From positions 18,628,489 to 18,692,488 of the forward strand of contig NC_063259.1 in NCBI RefSeq assembly GCF_019578655.1: DNA of 64,000 nt, written 5' to 3'. This document shows, piece by piece, positions 33,384 through 45,420 of the stretch. Within the stretch, counting starts at the first letter, position 1. Each line of letters starts with the position of its first letter. This stretch comes from Ricinus communis. Taxonomy: Eukaryota > Streptophyta > Magnoliopsida > Malpighiales > Euphorbiaceae. The notes below the pieces were generated by a model that saw only the letters and a program-made list of their open reading frames with translations, ran no database searches and was not told where the DNA came from. A program made the translations under genes and the position numbers.

Positions 33384-35679
33384 TTTATGACCCGATCTGT
33401 GGGCACCGTGACCGGCACTAGAATGGGTAGGCGTAAGACCACCAAAACTCATAGTAAGCCTAATTAATTGACAATTCAAATATACATACATATACATACT
33501 ATTAAAACATCCCAGCATTTCATTCACAAATCTCCAGCTGGATGCTAGCAAACATAATATGCCAGGGAGAGTCTAGGATTTTAAATAATTCAAAATGCAA
33601 AAGTAGAAGTTAATTATAATAAGCCTGAAGGAGAATGAAGTTGAGCTGTCAAACGAAAGACGACGGATAACTTAGCTATCACCTGAAAATTTAAGATTGA
33701 GACTGTCAGCCTCGAGAGTAAGTTAAAATCATATAATCCTATAACAAAAATAGACTTCTCAATAAAATATTTATTTAGTCAGAATAACATATCATATTAT
33801 ATTAAAACATATGTCATGCCATAATTCATAAAAATATAATTTAAATGCTTGTGGGACAAGTGCCTCAACAGAATCCTAACCCCAATACTAGCAGCCTTTC
33901 GACTCTCTTATTCCAATAGGTCTAGTGCCTAAAGAGCGAAGCTCAACCAGGGTCCTTAAATCAAGCTTGATCACTTGATTCCCAGATAAGCTAGCGCCCA
34001 GAGAGCAATGCCCGACCATGGACCTTCCTCCGGCAATCAGATTTTCACAGCCTAGAGAGTTGTACTCGACCAGGGCAAATCCCAGAAATAACCTTACTAC
34101 CTGTCTCTGATTAATAGCGATGCACACACGGTCCTGATGCAACCCATTAGGTGGCATATTCTACTGCCGCCTCATCCCGAAATTACAATCATAACATCAA
34201 TAATAATTATAAATAGTATAAATCATAAGCAAACATAAATTATTCAATAACATATAAAGAATTAAAGTTGAATAGCCTCGAGTGTAGCAAATATGCAAAT
34301 TATGTGTAATAATAATAATAATAATAAAATAACAATAAATATGATAGCAAAAATAATGATAATAATAATATTAATAATATCGATAATAACAAAAATAAAT
34401 TTACTAATAATAATGTTAATAATATTCGTAATAATTATCAATCAAATAAAATTACTCATAATAACGATAATAATAATCATAATAATTATTAATCAATTAA
34501 CATTGCATTTAATTTAGACATGACAAAAGTACAGTTGGTTATATGATTTTAACTCATAGTTCTGCAGTATGCTCCTAGCCTCGGGCGGAGCTGGTTGGAC
34601 GGACGGATTATCTATTCACGAAAATACTCAATTAATAAGATATTTTAAATTTTTCCTAGGCCTAGACTCCTATATTAGGCTACCTAAGAAATTCAAACTC
34701 GAAAATTCTACCGAAAATTCGGTAGAACCTCCTCTAAAATATAGACGTTTACCCCCCATATAACGGGTCCAGAACCTGCTAGAAACACTTCAAATATTCC
34801 ACAATTAATTAACGGGAGTCGGGCACCAAAACTGCATTATTTTTCCTGACTCTATAATAAACCACAGATCATAATTAATTACAGCCGGTCCATCATTAAT
34901 ATTTATTTCACAACCAATCCACACAAAAATTTTCTGGTATTTAAACTAACTAAACATAATGACATCTACTACAAAACAGAACAATAATTAATCATACTAA
35001 TTAATTTGTAATATTTATATCTAAGTCATAATTAATTAAATCAAATTAAATTAAATTATTTATAATTAATAATTAATAGCAACAATATTCTCTAAGATTA
35101 TAAAATAATTTTTAAGGTCAAACAAAATTATACTGAGCCAAAAATCTGAAATTCTACGCGTCAGAAAAACATTGGGGTCCGAAAGCCGGTACTGCCAACG
35201 GTGTCAGATTTCATATCCGAAAGGTTCTACGTGAAGCTTGAGTTGCGAGGAGTCTAAAACCATAATTCCTTCTGCCGGAAACTCGCTGGAAGCCACCGAA
35301 TCAAGGCTAGAAAGTCTCGGCTCCAGCAAGGCTACACACTGCTGCCGACGGGGATGACACAGCTAGAAAGCTCGACTTAGGGGTTTTTGATGACAAGGAG
35401 CTCGTTTCCGACGTCGGGCAAGCGAAAGGACGGTGGAAGGAGGTTATTTCTACGGCGGCAGCTCCTCTTTCCCACGCTTGATGTCGGCAGCGAAGGGGGA
35501 GGAAGGAGAAGGCGACACCAGCGAGGGAGGGGAAGGGGGGAGAGTTGCCGACGGCTGGAGGGGCGACAAGGGCAGAAGGAAAGGAGGCGACAAAGTGAGG
35601 GGGGGGGTAAGAGAAAGAAAGGAAGAAATTTTATTTATTTATTTATTATTATTTTATTTAATTTTTTTAAGGTATTACA
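33384..35679 (-). repeat. 3' LTR of element I (Tekay-like, minus strand)
   Basis: On the minus strand it starts TGTAATACC at 35679 and ends near 33384 with the ACCGTG...CAGATCGGGTCA block that matches the end of the D LTR. Minus-strand copies of the GGTCGAG...GCTCT unit occur at about 33925-34075. A GC-rich island is at 35340-35610. The polypurine tract (AAGGGAGGTAGAA) lies just inside at 35680-35695. The outer (left) end is approximate. Confidence 0.8.
34293..34520. repeat. AAT/ATT-rich low-complexity tract
   Basis: Dense, imperfect AAT trinucleotide repeats inside the LTR of element I. The open frame through it is a composition artefact. Confidence 0.85.
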
Positions 35680-35735
35680 TTCTACCTCCCTTAAGAAAAA
35701 TTTGTCCTTGAATTTTAAAAGAAGCAAGACTTACC

Positions 35736-36737
35736 TCAAAATTGTAACAAATGAGGGTAAAGGTTCCTCATTTCCTGCTTGGTTTCCCAATTACACTCCT
35801 TTGACGAATGGTTCCACCACAACACCTTAACCATCAGTATAACCTTAAAGTGCAGTTGGCGAACTTGAGTATCCACGATCATAACCGGCTGCTCATTGTA
35901 AGTCAAATCTTCGCTTACTTCCACATATTGAGGCTGCAATACGCACGAAGGGTCCGAAATATACTTTCTCAATATGGATATATGAAATACCGGATGTACA
36001 TGCGAGAAATTTGGCACCAAATCCAACTTCTATGCTACCTTCCAATCCTGTCAATAATTTCAAAGGGCCCCATATACCGAGGGGCCAATTTGCCTTTCTT
36101 GTCAAACCACATCACACCATGTAAAGGGGACACCTTCAAGAACACATACTCCCTAATAGTGAACTCCACGTGCTTTCGGTTCGGGTCTGCATAACTCTTC
36201 TCCCTACTGAAAGCTGTCTTCAGCAGCTCACGAATAATAGGAATCTTTTCTGAAGTGATATGAACTAACTCTAGTCTTGCTAACTTCCGTTCGCCAACCT
36301 CTTCCTAACACATAGGAGATCTGTACTTCTGGCCGTACAATGCCTCAAAAGGGGCCATCTCGATGCTTGCATGGTAGCTATTATTATACATGAATTCAAT
36401 CAATGGTAGGTATTAATCCCACTAACCACTAAAATCTATCACGCACATCCGAAGCATATCCTCTAAGGTCTGAATTATCCTCTCCGACTGTCCGTCAGTC
36501 TGCGAGTGAAAGGCTATGTTGAAGTCCAATCTAGTACCAAGCTCTTCTTGTAGGTTTTTCTAAAACCTCGAAGTGAACTGCAGTCCTCTGTCGGACACTA
36601 TAAAAATAGGAACGCTGTAAAGACTGACGATTCTCTCCAAATACACTAGTGCATACTTAGCCACAGAATAAGTAGTCTTCATAGGAAGGAAATGAGCTGA
36701 CTTAGTTAATCAGTCCACAATTACACAAATAGAATCA
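35736..36737 (-). pseudogene. Integrase core, C-terminus and chromodomain of element I (part 2)
   Basis: The minus strand from 36737 gives the rest of the catalytic core. The second acidic residue is in SDRGLQFTS and the Glu in TDGQSERIIQTL. The C-terminal domain follows (GPFEIIDRI, FHISILRKYI), then a chromodomain at about 35890-35760 with EQPVMIVDTQ, VKVLWWNHS and CNWETKQEM. At least four stop codons interrupt it. The upstream part is at 45175-45420, on the other side of element C, which interrupts this gene with a duplicated AATCA. Family: Tekay/Del chromovirus. Confidence 0.88.
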
Positions 36738-38216
36738 TGATGTGTGCTACTTGTGTTAGCTACAATCTAAGGCAGTGTACCTATCGATGTAGTCTAGCAC
36801 TAATGGCGAGTATCAAGGCCGTATTCCTCGGGAAAGTGAAAGCCCAGAATTATTCCTTTGTTCTTTATTATATTAACCTAAAATGAGTGATGAATAATTT
36901 CTAAACTAACTAATAGCTACAAGCTAAGTTCTAAGGAAGATGCAGGAGTAATTGATAACTAAAATAACCAAGACAAGAAAGCAAACCCAAAGGGAACCTA
37001 AACTAGTTGGCAATCAAACAAAAGATAAAGGATTGGAGAGTCTAATTATGCTACCCGTGGACGAATTCTTAACCGAATTTGGTTTCTCTCTCGAGATAAC
37101 CAAATTCCTAAACCTAATAACCTAAAGTTGGAATCTCTTCCTAACGATTGATTCTTAAATTAGCATTAAGCTTTAATCCGCCTCTATTAAGCTTTGTTAA
37201 TTCTTAATCCGGCTAGTTAATTATCTTTATCTCTAAGCGATTATTAACCAGTTCTTGCTATTCAAAATTCCAATTGCCAAATGGACTTCTCAATCACACA
37301 AAGCAATCTAAAAACATAATTCACAACGTCTCATGAATAATGCATTATCTTATTAATACTGAAAGCAAGAAGAATATAAAACTAACCCAAACAATCCAAC
37401 AATATAATACTAAGCCAACATAGTAAAGAAATCCCAATGGATTTAATCAATCTAGCTAATCATGTTCATTATCAAAATCCACAAGAATACAATTACAACA
37501 AAGAGTAAAGGTAGAGAAACCCGATTACACCCTTGGATGAGAGTAAACAGCCCCAATTCCTCTTGCTCGAATTGAATCGATTCTTGTTCCTCTTGCTCGA
37601 TTTGAAAACCAATCAACGAACCTCGCCCAATCTTCAATCCTTGAAGGGAATCCGATTGAAACATTGATCCAAGTCTCCTTTTCCCTTGGTTCCAGCTTAG
37701 AACACCCTCAGAGAGAGAAATATTAGGGTTTGGAACGTTCTCCCCTGCTCTCCTTTCTTTCCTCTTGCTCTTTCTTTTAATTAATTCATCCTGTCACCGC
37801 GAACATGGGCGTGTTCCTGGCCATGTTGGGAGCACGGTTTGGTGTTCCTGGCTGTGATGGGAACACGGTTTGGTGTTGTTGGCCGTGTTACTCTCTGTGG
37901 TCGTGCTCCATAACGCCTCTTCTTCTTTGATGTCTAATGCACCCAAAATGGCCGTGTTGGTGCCTGTGTTGGGAACACGGCCAGTGTTGAAACCAACACG
38001 GCCATGTTCAGCTTCCTTATGCTTGTACTTAGCTTGTTTCGGCAGCTTTGACGTCCAATTATGCTCCAATTCTTCCCTTTATCATTCTTTGACTTCTTTT
38101 GAACCTAATGCATACAAACAAACATATAGGATGAGTGTTGCGACCAATTCACATCCAAATGTCCATAAAATCAATCTTAAAAGTCCCATTTAGATGTGTG
38201 TATTTTACACACATCA
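36738..38216 (-). repeat. 3' LTR of element C
   Basis: On the minus strand it starts TGATGTGTGTAAAATACACA at 38216 and ends at 36738. The CACGG/CCGTG field is at 37800-38010. Homologous to the LTRs of element A over the full length. Confidence 0.92.
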
Positions 38217-39660
38217 AATAACCCCACACTTAGCTCATTGCTTGTCCTCAAGCAATTAAAAGTAAAATAAGGAAAATAAACCACTAAGGAATAACACTTA
38301 AACTGACAAACAAGCTAGAGAGCTCCTGCACATATCCTTAACAAGCATAAGTCAAACAAAAAGAAACGAAGCAATCAATTCAAGTATCACAACCAAGATG
38401 CCAATAATTCACAAAATACTGTCTCAACAAAATTATTCAGAACCAACTCCTCACCAGATTCACTCTAAATCACTCAAAGTGTTTAAAGGGTAGTGTTTAA
38501 TCGCTTAATGCATCAACTATGCCTTACTTACTATATGCTTGCTCTTAAATCCTACTCCTACCACTTATGGAGAGTCAACAACCATGTCAAGAGGTCTTTA
38601 TAAGGGTTGTAATGGGGATTAGGTAGGGGTAGGTAAATTTGGTAAGAGTTGAACCTATGTTGTTCTGTAATGAAATACATGACCTGCACACAAGCCACAA
38701 TGATCACAAAAGGGTAAACAATGGACAATAGTCCAAGGTGGGAAACAGGAAGTCAAAATGTTTAGCTCACTTACATTCTTTCTTTTCATCACCTTTCCCT
38801 CTTATTCTTCTATTTATTTATTTTTTATTTTTTCTTTTTCATAAGGGAAGAACATTCACATAATAGAGTGAATTTCTTTTGGATTGAAGAAAGCTGCTAT
38901 AAGATTCCACACTATTCCCAAGACAAAAATTCCCAACAAAATAACTCATGTGCAGAATCATAACCCAAAGTAGAATAAAACTAAGTGGCAATAAAATATG
39001 ATAAAAAAATGGTGAAAGAGGGGTTATCTACAGAATCAATAAACGAATGAAGGCTGTTTGGCTAGAATGAAAAACCTAAGTGCCTCTATCATACCAAAGT
39101 GTTAAACTCTCCTTGTGGCCCTCATAAGCATTACTGAGCAAGTTCTAAAAGTAAAGACAGTAATTGGCACTCTCAACAAGAAATAAATACAAGCATATAA
39201 AGTGTATGCTTACAATTTAGGCTCAATTTCTCACAAGTGTGCTTTTGAGTAGGTTCCAAACAAAAATCATCAAAACAGAATTAAATAAACCAAAGCAACT
39301 TAGTGCAAAACTAAAACTAATTATCTTACATTCTTTCGCAAAACTCAACACTATCGGTTTTACCCGATCACATGGACATAGACAGAATTTCAAAAGCAAG
39401 TCAACAGTAAGAGCATCGAAACAAAGTGAAAAATTTTCAAAATTTTACAAAAAATTGCATAAAGAATAAATAAATAACTGAGATGGGATAAATATCACCC
39501 ACCCCACACTTGAAGGACACACTGCCCCCAGTGTACAAAATATATATAAGAAATGAAAAAGGAAAAAGAACTAATAGTGCGCTGACTATAGCTCCGGAGT
39601 GAAAAGAGGTGCATCAACAAGTATATCAGGGTGCTGGCTAGTCTATGGTGGAGGAGTGGC
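38217..39660 (-). other. Noncoding tail of element C with polypurine tract
   Basis: The counterpart, base for base in long stretches, of 7375-8833 in element A, including the 'tcaagtgtggggtgggtgat' signature (39500-39520) and the purine tract (38815-38850 as pyrimidines on plus). No gene. Confidence 0.75.
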
Positions 39661-41199
39661 TGCTCTCTGAGGATCGAAAGTAGTGTCACATGCAGGAGCT
39701 GGTGGATCAACAGGAGCAGCGTCAATAGGAGGCTCGTCAGGCTGCTTTGTTGAAGGGTGCTCAATCGGAGAGGGAGGGCTAGCTGGATCATCCGCTAGAG
39801 GGATGTCAAAATGGCTCTGCTCTAGAACCCGGCTCTGTGGACAGGCAGGTGCAAAGTTTGTAGCAAAAATATGATCAAACATGTCATTGGCCATAGAGGC
39901 CTCTAACCTACCTCCCTACTCAATCAGGGCCTGAAGCATAGCCCTCTGCCTCTCAAACTGAGCCATCATCTGGCTCTAAAACTCAGCCTGACGCTGTAAA
40001 AGGTCTTGCTGAAAAGCCTCTTGTCGAATGAAATGCTGCTGCTGCTCCTCTGCCAACCTCTGCACTGTAAGCTGCAACTCTCTAAACTCAATTGGAGAGA
40101 CTCCTAAAACAGCTGATGAAGAACCAGAAGGAGCTGAAGTAAATGGTCTAGAGGAAGACTCCGGAATATCAGAAGAAGGTGGGACATCCTGTGTACCATG
40201 GGCTCGTGGGGCAGGTCACTCCTCTCTGAGTGCCACCGAGAGAGCATTCCTCAGTATATACTCTGGTCCTAACGGACCCTGCCTACGAGTCACCATCCCC
40301 ATACTAACCAATTGGGGAAGTCCCAACGTCTCCATCACTCCCAGCTCTGTCAGATGTGGTATCGCCTCCTCCAAAACTCCTAAGCTCCTAGCCAGTCGAG
40401 TAATGTAAGTCCCAAAATAGAAAAATACCTTCTTTGTGTTGTTGCAGAAGGCACTAATCTGTCTGGCCAACAAGTATCCCATATCGACGGACTGGTGCTA
40501 GTGCATGCTGTAAAGTATAAATAGGTCCGGCTGGGTAACTACACCACCGCTATCTCCCCTGCTAGTGATGGTCCTAGCCAGCAATGCATGCAAGTACCGC
40601 AGTCCCTCAGGCAAGTTAGACGCCTTGGACTGGCTGGCACTGTACCCCTCGGTGTCATCAGAAATCTTGGCCCACATCTGTGGATATGACACACCAGGCG
40701 TGTGTATACAACGACTATAAACCTCTCCAGCTGCATCCTCCTCAGTTCACAAGCCCAAGTGTATCCCAAACTACTGTACACTCATCGTGAAAGTCTCCTT
40801 TGCTAGTCTGAAACTGATCGCATCTGGTTGTTGGAAGTCCCGCAACTGGCTCTGCAGAAAGAAAGTGCTGGCAAACTCCATAGTCAACTCCCTATATGTT
40901 GGTTCAACTATCTCAAAATAATGCTGAAATGGGGGCATCTCAAGATATCGGCGGACTGCAGCTGCAAGTCCAGTTTCCAGTGCTGGCCAGTCTATTCTAC
41001 GCCCCTTTCCCAAATCTTTGTGCCTCATTGATTGATATCTCTGCTCAAAGGTTGGCTGCCTTTGGAAAAGTAGGAATCGATGGCACTGCGGTTGTCTAAT
41101 TTGGCCTGAACTAGTCGGTGCAGCGCCTAACGATCGAGAGGAAGAGGAACCATCAGTCTGCCTCCTCTTGTAAACTCCTGATCCTCATCTGGTGGACAT
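39630..41199 (-). pseudogene. ORF3 (ATHILA ORF-1 type) of element C
   Basis: Starts at the ATG at 41199, just after a splice-acceptor-like TTTCTTTTTCAG. It has in-frame stops (for example the fifth codon, and at about 40753, 40492, 40216 and 39975) but stays largely in one frame. The N-terminal third has PTYRELTMEFASTFFL, and the middle has DMGYLLARQISAF, both hallmarks of the ATHILA ORF-1 family. The C-terminal third is Gln-rich with coiled-coil character (about 40100-39900) and then Pro-rich. The family is sometimes called env-like, but I see no signal peptide or clear membrane helix. It is the only protein here besides the compact ORF. Function unknown. Confidence 0.85.
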
Positions 41200-41204
41200 G
41201 GTAC

Positions 41205-42180
41205 CTGAAAAAGAAATTTTTAGTACTAAGGATCAACGAAATTCTGGCAGCATAACGGCATAAAATGGACAAACTGAACGATTTAACTTGATAAAATTAA
41301 ACCGCTCAATATCCTGCAAAGAAAATTCAATCCACAACACTGCCAACCAATGCTAACCAATTAAATTTTCAATTCATCCACATGGAGTTTAACTTCGCCA
41401 TAATCCATCACAAGGCAAACCAACATGCTAATATAAAACAGATACAACAGAGTTGACTATATATGACAGAGCCTATTGTTTAGCTGCCAACAATACTAAT
41501 AAAGAGGAAAATAAAGAATTAATCACAATCATGAATAATGGTAGAAAAGAAAAACGGAAAATGTGAGCAAGTTAGGTATATAAACTAAATTAAAGAAAAC
41601 AAAAGAAAATTAAGCACAAACATGAATGTAAATGCATGCACCAAATAATAAAATAAGGAAATAAACTAAAAAAAAATTGAAACACAAATTCGAATACAAA
41701 GAAAACATAAATTCGAACTAATATCAAAATAAAAAAAATGGAAAATGAAGTTGGAGGGTACTTACTTGACAAACGCAATATCCAAAGCCTTCAAGATGAG
41801 AAATAAGAAGTAAGAGAGTAAGAGAGGAGAGAATTGCTAAACTAAAGGTAGAGCAAAATTTTTGGCCATTTCAAAATGAAGTGGTATATATAGGCAGTGT
41901 ACGGAACACGCCCGTGTTCACCAACAGGGGCCGTGTTCAGGAACACGGTCTGGATATCAGGCCGTGTTAAGCGAATTTAAACGTTCTGACTTACCAACTT
42001 CTAAGAACACGCTCGTGTTTATGGAACACGGGGACGTGTTGGAGACACGGTCGGGCATAAATTCCCGTGCGTCCTACTGTGAACGTGTTCATCTTAATTT
42101 GATTTCCTTTAATTAGAACATCGTCCGTGTAAATGAACACGGTCTTGAACACGACCGTGTTGATCTCTAGAAAATGCAAA
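41205..42180 (-). promoter_or_regulatory. Promoter-like module and intron upstream of ORF3 in element C
   Basis: Minus strand, 5' to 3'. A field of CACGG/CCGTG half-palindromes is at 42180-41900 (for example AACACGGTCGTGTT types). A TATATATA box is at 41892-41885. A pyrimidine-rich leader follows. A strong donor TCAA|GTAAGT has its GT at 41765. A pyrimidine-rich acceptor ending CAG at 41205 lies a few bases before the ORF3 ATG. The same order is found in element G. LTR U3 regions here show the same field, and the B-type and G LTRs also have the TATA box directly after it. Splicing and promoter activity are inferred. Confidence 0.55.
41210..41880 (-). other. Leader and putative intron of ORF3 in element C
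   Basis: AT-rich and noncoding. It contains the putative 561-base intron (41765 to 41205). No other feature. Confidence 0.45.
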
Positions 42181-42398
42181 ACTTGCGATTCTCAGCACTT
42201 TCTCACTCTTTCTCACCTGCACAACCAATAAGTCCTCAACTCATACACTCAACATAAATTAAACTTACAAAAAACAAACTGTAAAATCTAATCAAACTAA
42301 GTTCACAATAAAGGGTAAATTATTAAAATTGAAAAATAGAATTTGGGGTGCCTCCCAAAAGCGCTTCTTTTTTATGTGATGAGTCTTCTTAGCTGGAC

Positions 42399-43554
42399 TC
42401 ATGGTGAAAAGCAAATGGTGGGGATTGATGACCATCCATCCTTCTTCCAAGCAAATGTCTTCAAGTATTCGCTTAGAGGGATAATCGTCAATTTCCTCTT
42501 CCCGACTATCAAGCAAGCTGCCAGTATGATGGGCAAAACTCGCTCCTCGTATAATTGCACGTAGTCATGATGCTCTAGGGGCTCTTCCAATTTGAAAGCT
42601 GGAGTTTCAACAATTGGAAGGATCGACGGTTGGGCAATCTCTTCAAGAACGTCGATGGTTTTCTCTAGCCCTTGGCTTGGTTCACTTGCTAGAAGAAACT
42701 AGAGCTCCTTCAAGACTTCTTCATTGGATAACTCGTGCTCATCTTCCATCATCGAAGGGACTTGTGGAAAATCGACCAAAAATTCCTCTAACTGCCTCAT
42801 CATCATCAATTATACGTTCCTGTTGGTAGTCTTTCATAGGGATCATGTTTGCCTCTTCCTTTTCTGGTTCTATCTCCATGTTCAAAGAGTCGTCCTACAC
42901 AAAAGCATCATCGTCAAACAAAATAGATAAACCAAAAAAATTCTCACCTGAATGCAAAGTGACGGCGCTCAAATGTTCCTTGGACTCAGTAGTGTTTAAT
43001 GGAGTTCCCAATTGCTCTTCAGCTAGTAACTTGAAGATTAAGCCAACTTGATGCTCTATGTTCTTAATTGAGGCTTGTTGATCTTCAAGTATCCTCTCTA
43101 TTTATTGGAATCTATCCTCAAGACTTACAATAAACCTCATCATCAACTCCTCTAACACTAACTCTTCACCTTGAGTTGATGGTGCAAGATTCGGCTGTTG
43201 AAATTCTGGTAGTTCTTGGCCATCTAAGCTCCATCCAAATGGTGAATGAATGCTCAACTCTTGATTGTAGGTGCTTCCATACGAGTCATTTGGCCAACTT
43301 CCCGTATAATTCACCTGTTCATAGTTATAAGAATAATGAGCAGCATCACTATACAATGGACAATCATTACTCAAATGTAAACCACAACAAAATTCATAAA
43401 AGACTTGAGATGAAAGGATAAGAGTGGAGAGTTGATCGGTAGCCCTGCAAAATGATTCCACTCGAGCTTCTAAAGATGCACGGGTATCCCAATTTTTAGC
43501 ACTCTCTTGGTTCCTGTTCCAATTTTCCAACGTGTCATATAAAGAGTTCAACAT
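42399..43554 (-). pseudogene. Compact chimeric gag/linker ORF of element C
   Basis: ATG at 43554. The same three-part composition as in elements A and B: gag tail (43500-43110), gag-protease linker (42960-42840) and protease-RT linker (42800-42420). Stops occur at about 43100 and 42900, and a frameshift near 42800 (a short deletion in the acidic part). The LEELMMRF and EHHDYVQLYEERVLP stretches are kept. The first part forms a clean 150-codon frame that reads CAG where element A has a TAG. Confidence 0.8.
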
Positions 43555-43697
43555 TGAACCTTCTTATCATCCACTATCTGAATCATAAACTTAACTAAAT
43601 GAATATGTACAAACAAAATAGAAATAAATAGAAATAAAAATTAAATAAAAAATGGCTAAATTAACAAATAGCAAATTTCATTCTAGTTTTCAAACAT

Positions 43698-43715
43698 TCC
43701 CCGGCAACGGCGCCA
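43698..43715 (-). other. Primer binding site of element C (tRNA-Asp type)
   Basis: The minus strand reads TGGCGCCGTTGCCGGGGA, perfectly complementary to the tRNA-Asp 3' end, six bases inside the LTR. Confidence 0.9.
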
Positions 43716-43721
43716 AAAACT

Positions 43722-45169
43722 TGATGTGTGCTACTTTTGTTAGCTACAATCTAAGATAGTGTACCTATCGATGCAGTCTAGCACTAATGGCGAGTATCAA
43801 GGTCGTATTCCTCGGGAAAGTGAAAGCGTAGAGTTACTCCTTTGTTCTTTATTATATTAACCTAAAATGGATGATGAATAATTTCTAAACTAACTATTAA
43901 CTACAAGCTAAGTTCTAAGGGAGATGCAGGAGTAATTGATAAATGAAATAATCAAGACAAGAAGACAAACCCAAAGGGAAGCTAAACTAGTTAGCAACCA
44001 AACAAAAGATAAAGGATCGGTGAGTCTAATTATGCTACCCGTGGACGAATTCTTAACCGAATTCGGTTTCTCTCTCGAGATAACCGAATTCCTAAACCTA
44101 ATAATCTAAAGTTGGAATCTCTTCCTAACGATTGATTCTTAAATTAGCATTAAGCTTTAATCCGCCTCTATTAAGCTTTGTTAATTCTTAATCTGGCTAG
44201 TTAATTATCCTTATCTCTAAGCGATTATTAACCAGTTCTTGCTATTCAAAATTCCAATTGCTAAATGGACTTCTCAATCACACAAAGCAATCTAAACACA
44301 CAATTCACAACGTCTCATGAATAATGCATTATCTTATTAATACTAAAAGCAAGAAGAATATAAAACTAACCCAAACAATCCAACAATATAATACTAAGCC
44401 AACATAGTAAAGAAATCCCAATGGATTTAATTAATCTAGCTAATCATGTTCATTATCAAAATCCACAAGAATACAATTACAACAAAGAGTAAAGGTAGAG
44501 AAACCCGATTACACCCTTGGATGAGAGTAAACAGCCCCAATTCCTCTTGCTCGAATTGAATCGATTCTTGTTCCTCTTCCTCGATTTGAAAACCAATCAA
44601 CGAACCTCACCCAATGTTCAAATCCTTGAAGGGAATTCGATTGAAACCTTGATCCAAGTCTCCTTTTCCCTTGGTTCCAGCTTAGAAAACCCTTAGAGAG
44701 AGAAATATTAGGGTTTAGGACGTTCTCCCCGCTTTCCTTTCTTTCCTCTTGCTCTTTCTTTTAATTAATTCATCCTATCGCCGCTAACATGGCCGTGTTC
44801 CTGGCCGTGTTGGGAACACAATTTGGTGTTCCTGGCCGTGTTACTCTCTGTGGTCGTGCTCCCTAACGCCTCTTCTTCTTTGATGTCTAATGCACCCAAA
44901 ACGGCCGTGTTGGTGCCCGTGTTAGGAAGACGGCCAGTGTTGAAACCAACACGGCCATGTTTAGCTTCCTCATGCTCGTACTTAGCTTATTTCGGCAGCT
45001 TTGACGTCCAATTATGCTCCAATTCTTCCCTTTATCATTCTTTGACTTCTTTTGAACCTAATGCATACAAACAGACGCATAGGGTGATTGTTGGGACCAA
45101 TTCACATCCAAATGTCCATAAAATCAATCTTAAAAGTCCTATTTAGATGTGTGTATTTTACGCACATCA
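43722..45169 (-). repeat. 5' LTR of element C
   Basis: Matches 36738-38216 from end to end, with differences of a few percent. The CACGG/CCGTG field is at about 44785-44965. The target duplication AATCA follows at 45170-45174. Confidence 0.92.
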
Positions 45170-45174
45170 AATCA

Positions 45175-45420
45175 TAACCAGCGGAAGTCTTAGGTAAACC
45201 AGAAATAAAATCCATAATAATCCTTTCTTATTTCCATTATGGCATGGAAAGCGATTGCAATAACCCTGACGGCTTCTGATGCTCTAATTGGACCTGCTGA
45301 CACGCCAGACACTTGGAGACAAACTCTGCCACATCCCTTTTCATTCCATTCCACCAATAATTACCTTTCAAATTGTGACACATCTTGGTAGAGCTGGGAT
45401 GCACGCTGTAAGCTATCCAT
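45175..45420 (-). pseudogene. Integrase zinc domain and start of core of element I (part 1)
   Basis: The minus strand gives an HHCC-type domain (WWNGMKRDVAEFVSKCLACQQV) and runs to the first catalytic Asp (MDFISGLPKTSAG), then stops exactly at the element C insertion. Its upstream end is cut at about 45420 by a plus-strand B-type LTR. Together with 35736-36737 this accounts for most of one Tekay-type integrase. Confidence 0.88.

Larger units (their letters stand above)
36738..45169 (-). mobile_element. Element C: non-autonomous Athila-like element with ORF3 (minus strand)
   Basis: LTRs at 36738-38216 and 43722-45169 run TGATGTG...CACATCA. The tRNA-Asp primer site is at 43715-43698 and the polypurine tract (CTAAGTGTGGGGTTATT) at 38233-38217. 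The target duplication AATCA is at 36733-36737 and 45170-45174. Its interior (minus strand, 5' to 3') has the compact gag/linker ORF, a promoter-like module, ORF3 of ATHILA ORF-1 type and the noncoding tail. RT, RNase H, protease and integrase are absent. The LTRs are of the A type and differ from each other by a few percent. It split the integrase gene of element I. Confidence 0.92.

Noticed and set aside
34293..34517. Ile/Asn-rich plus-strand frame
   Set aside because: Translation of an AAT repeat.
35387..35830. 147-codon plus-strand frame rich in Gly/Arg
   Set aside because: Composition artefact of the GC-rich island in the antisense of element I's LTR; it runs on into noncoding polypurine sequence.
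39630..41199. ORF3 as a true viral envelope gene
   Set aside because: No signal peptide, transmembrane helix or cysteine-rich ectodomain is visible. The ATHILA ORF-1 family match explains it, and 'env-like' rests on position alone.
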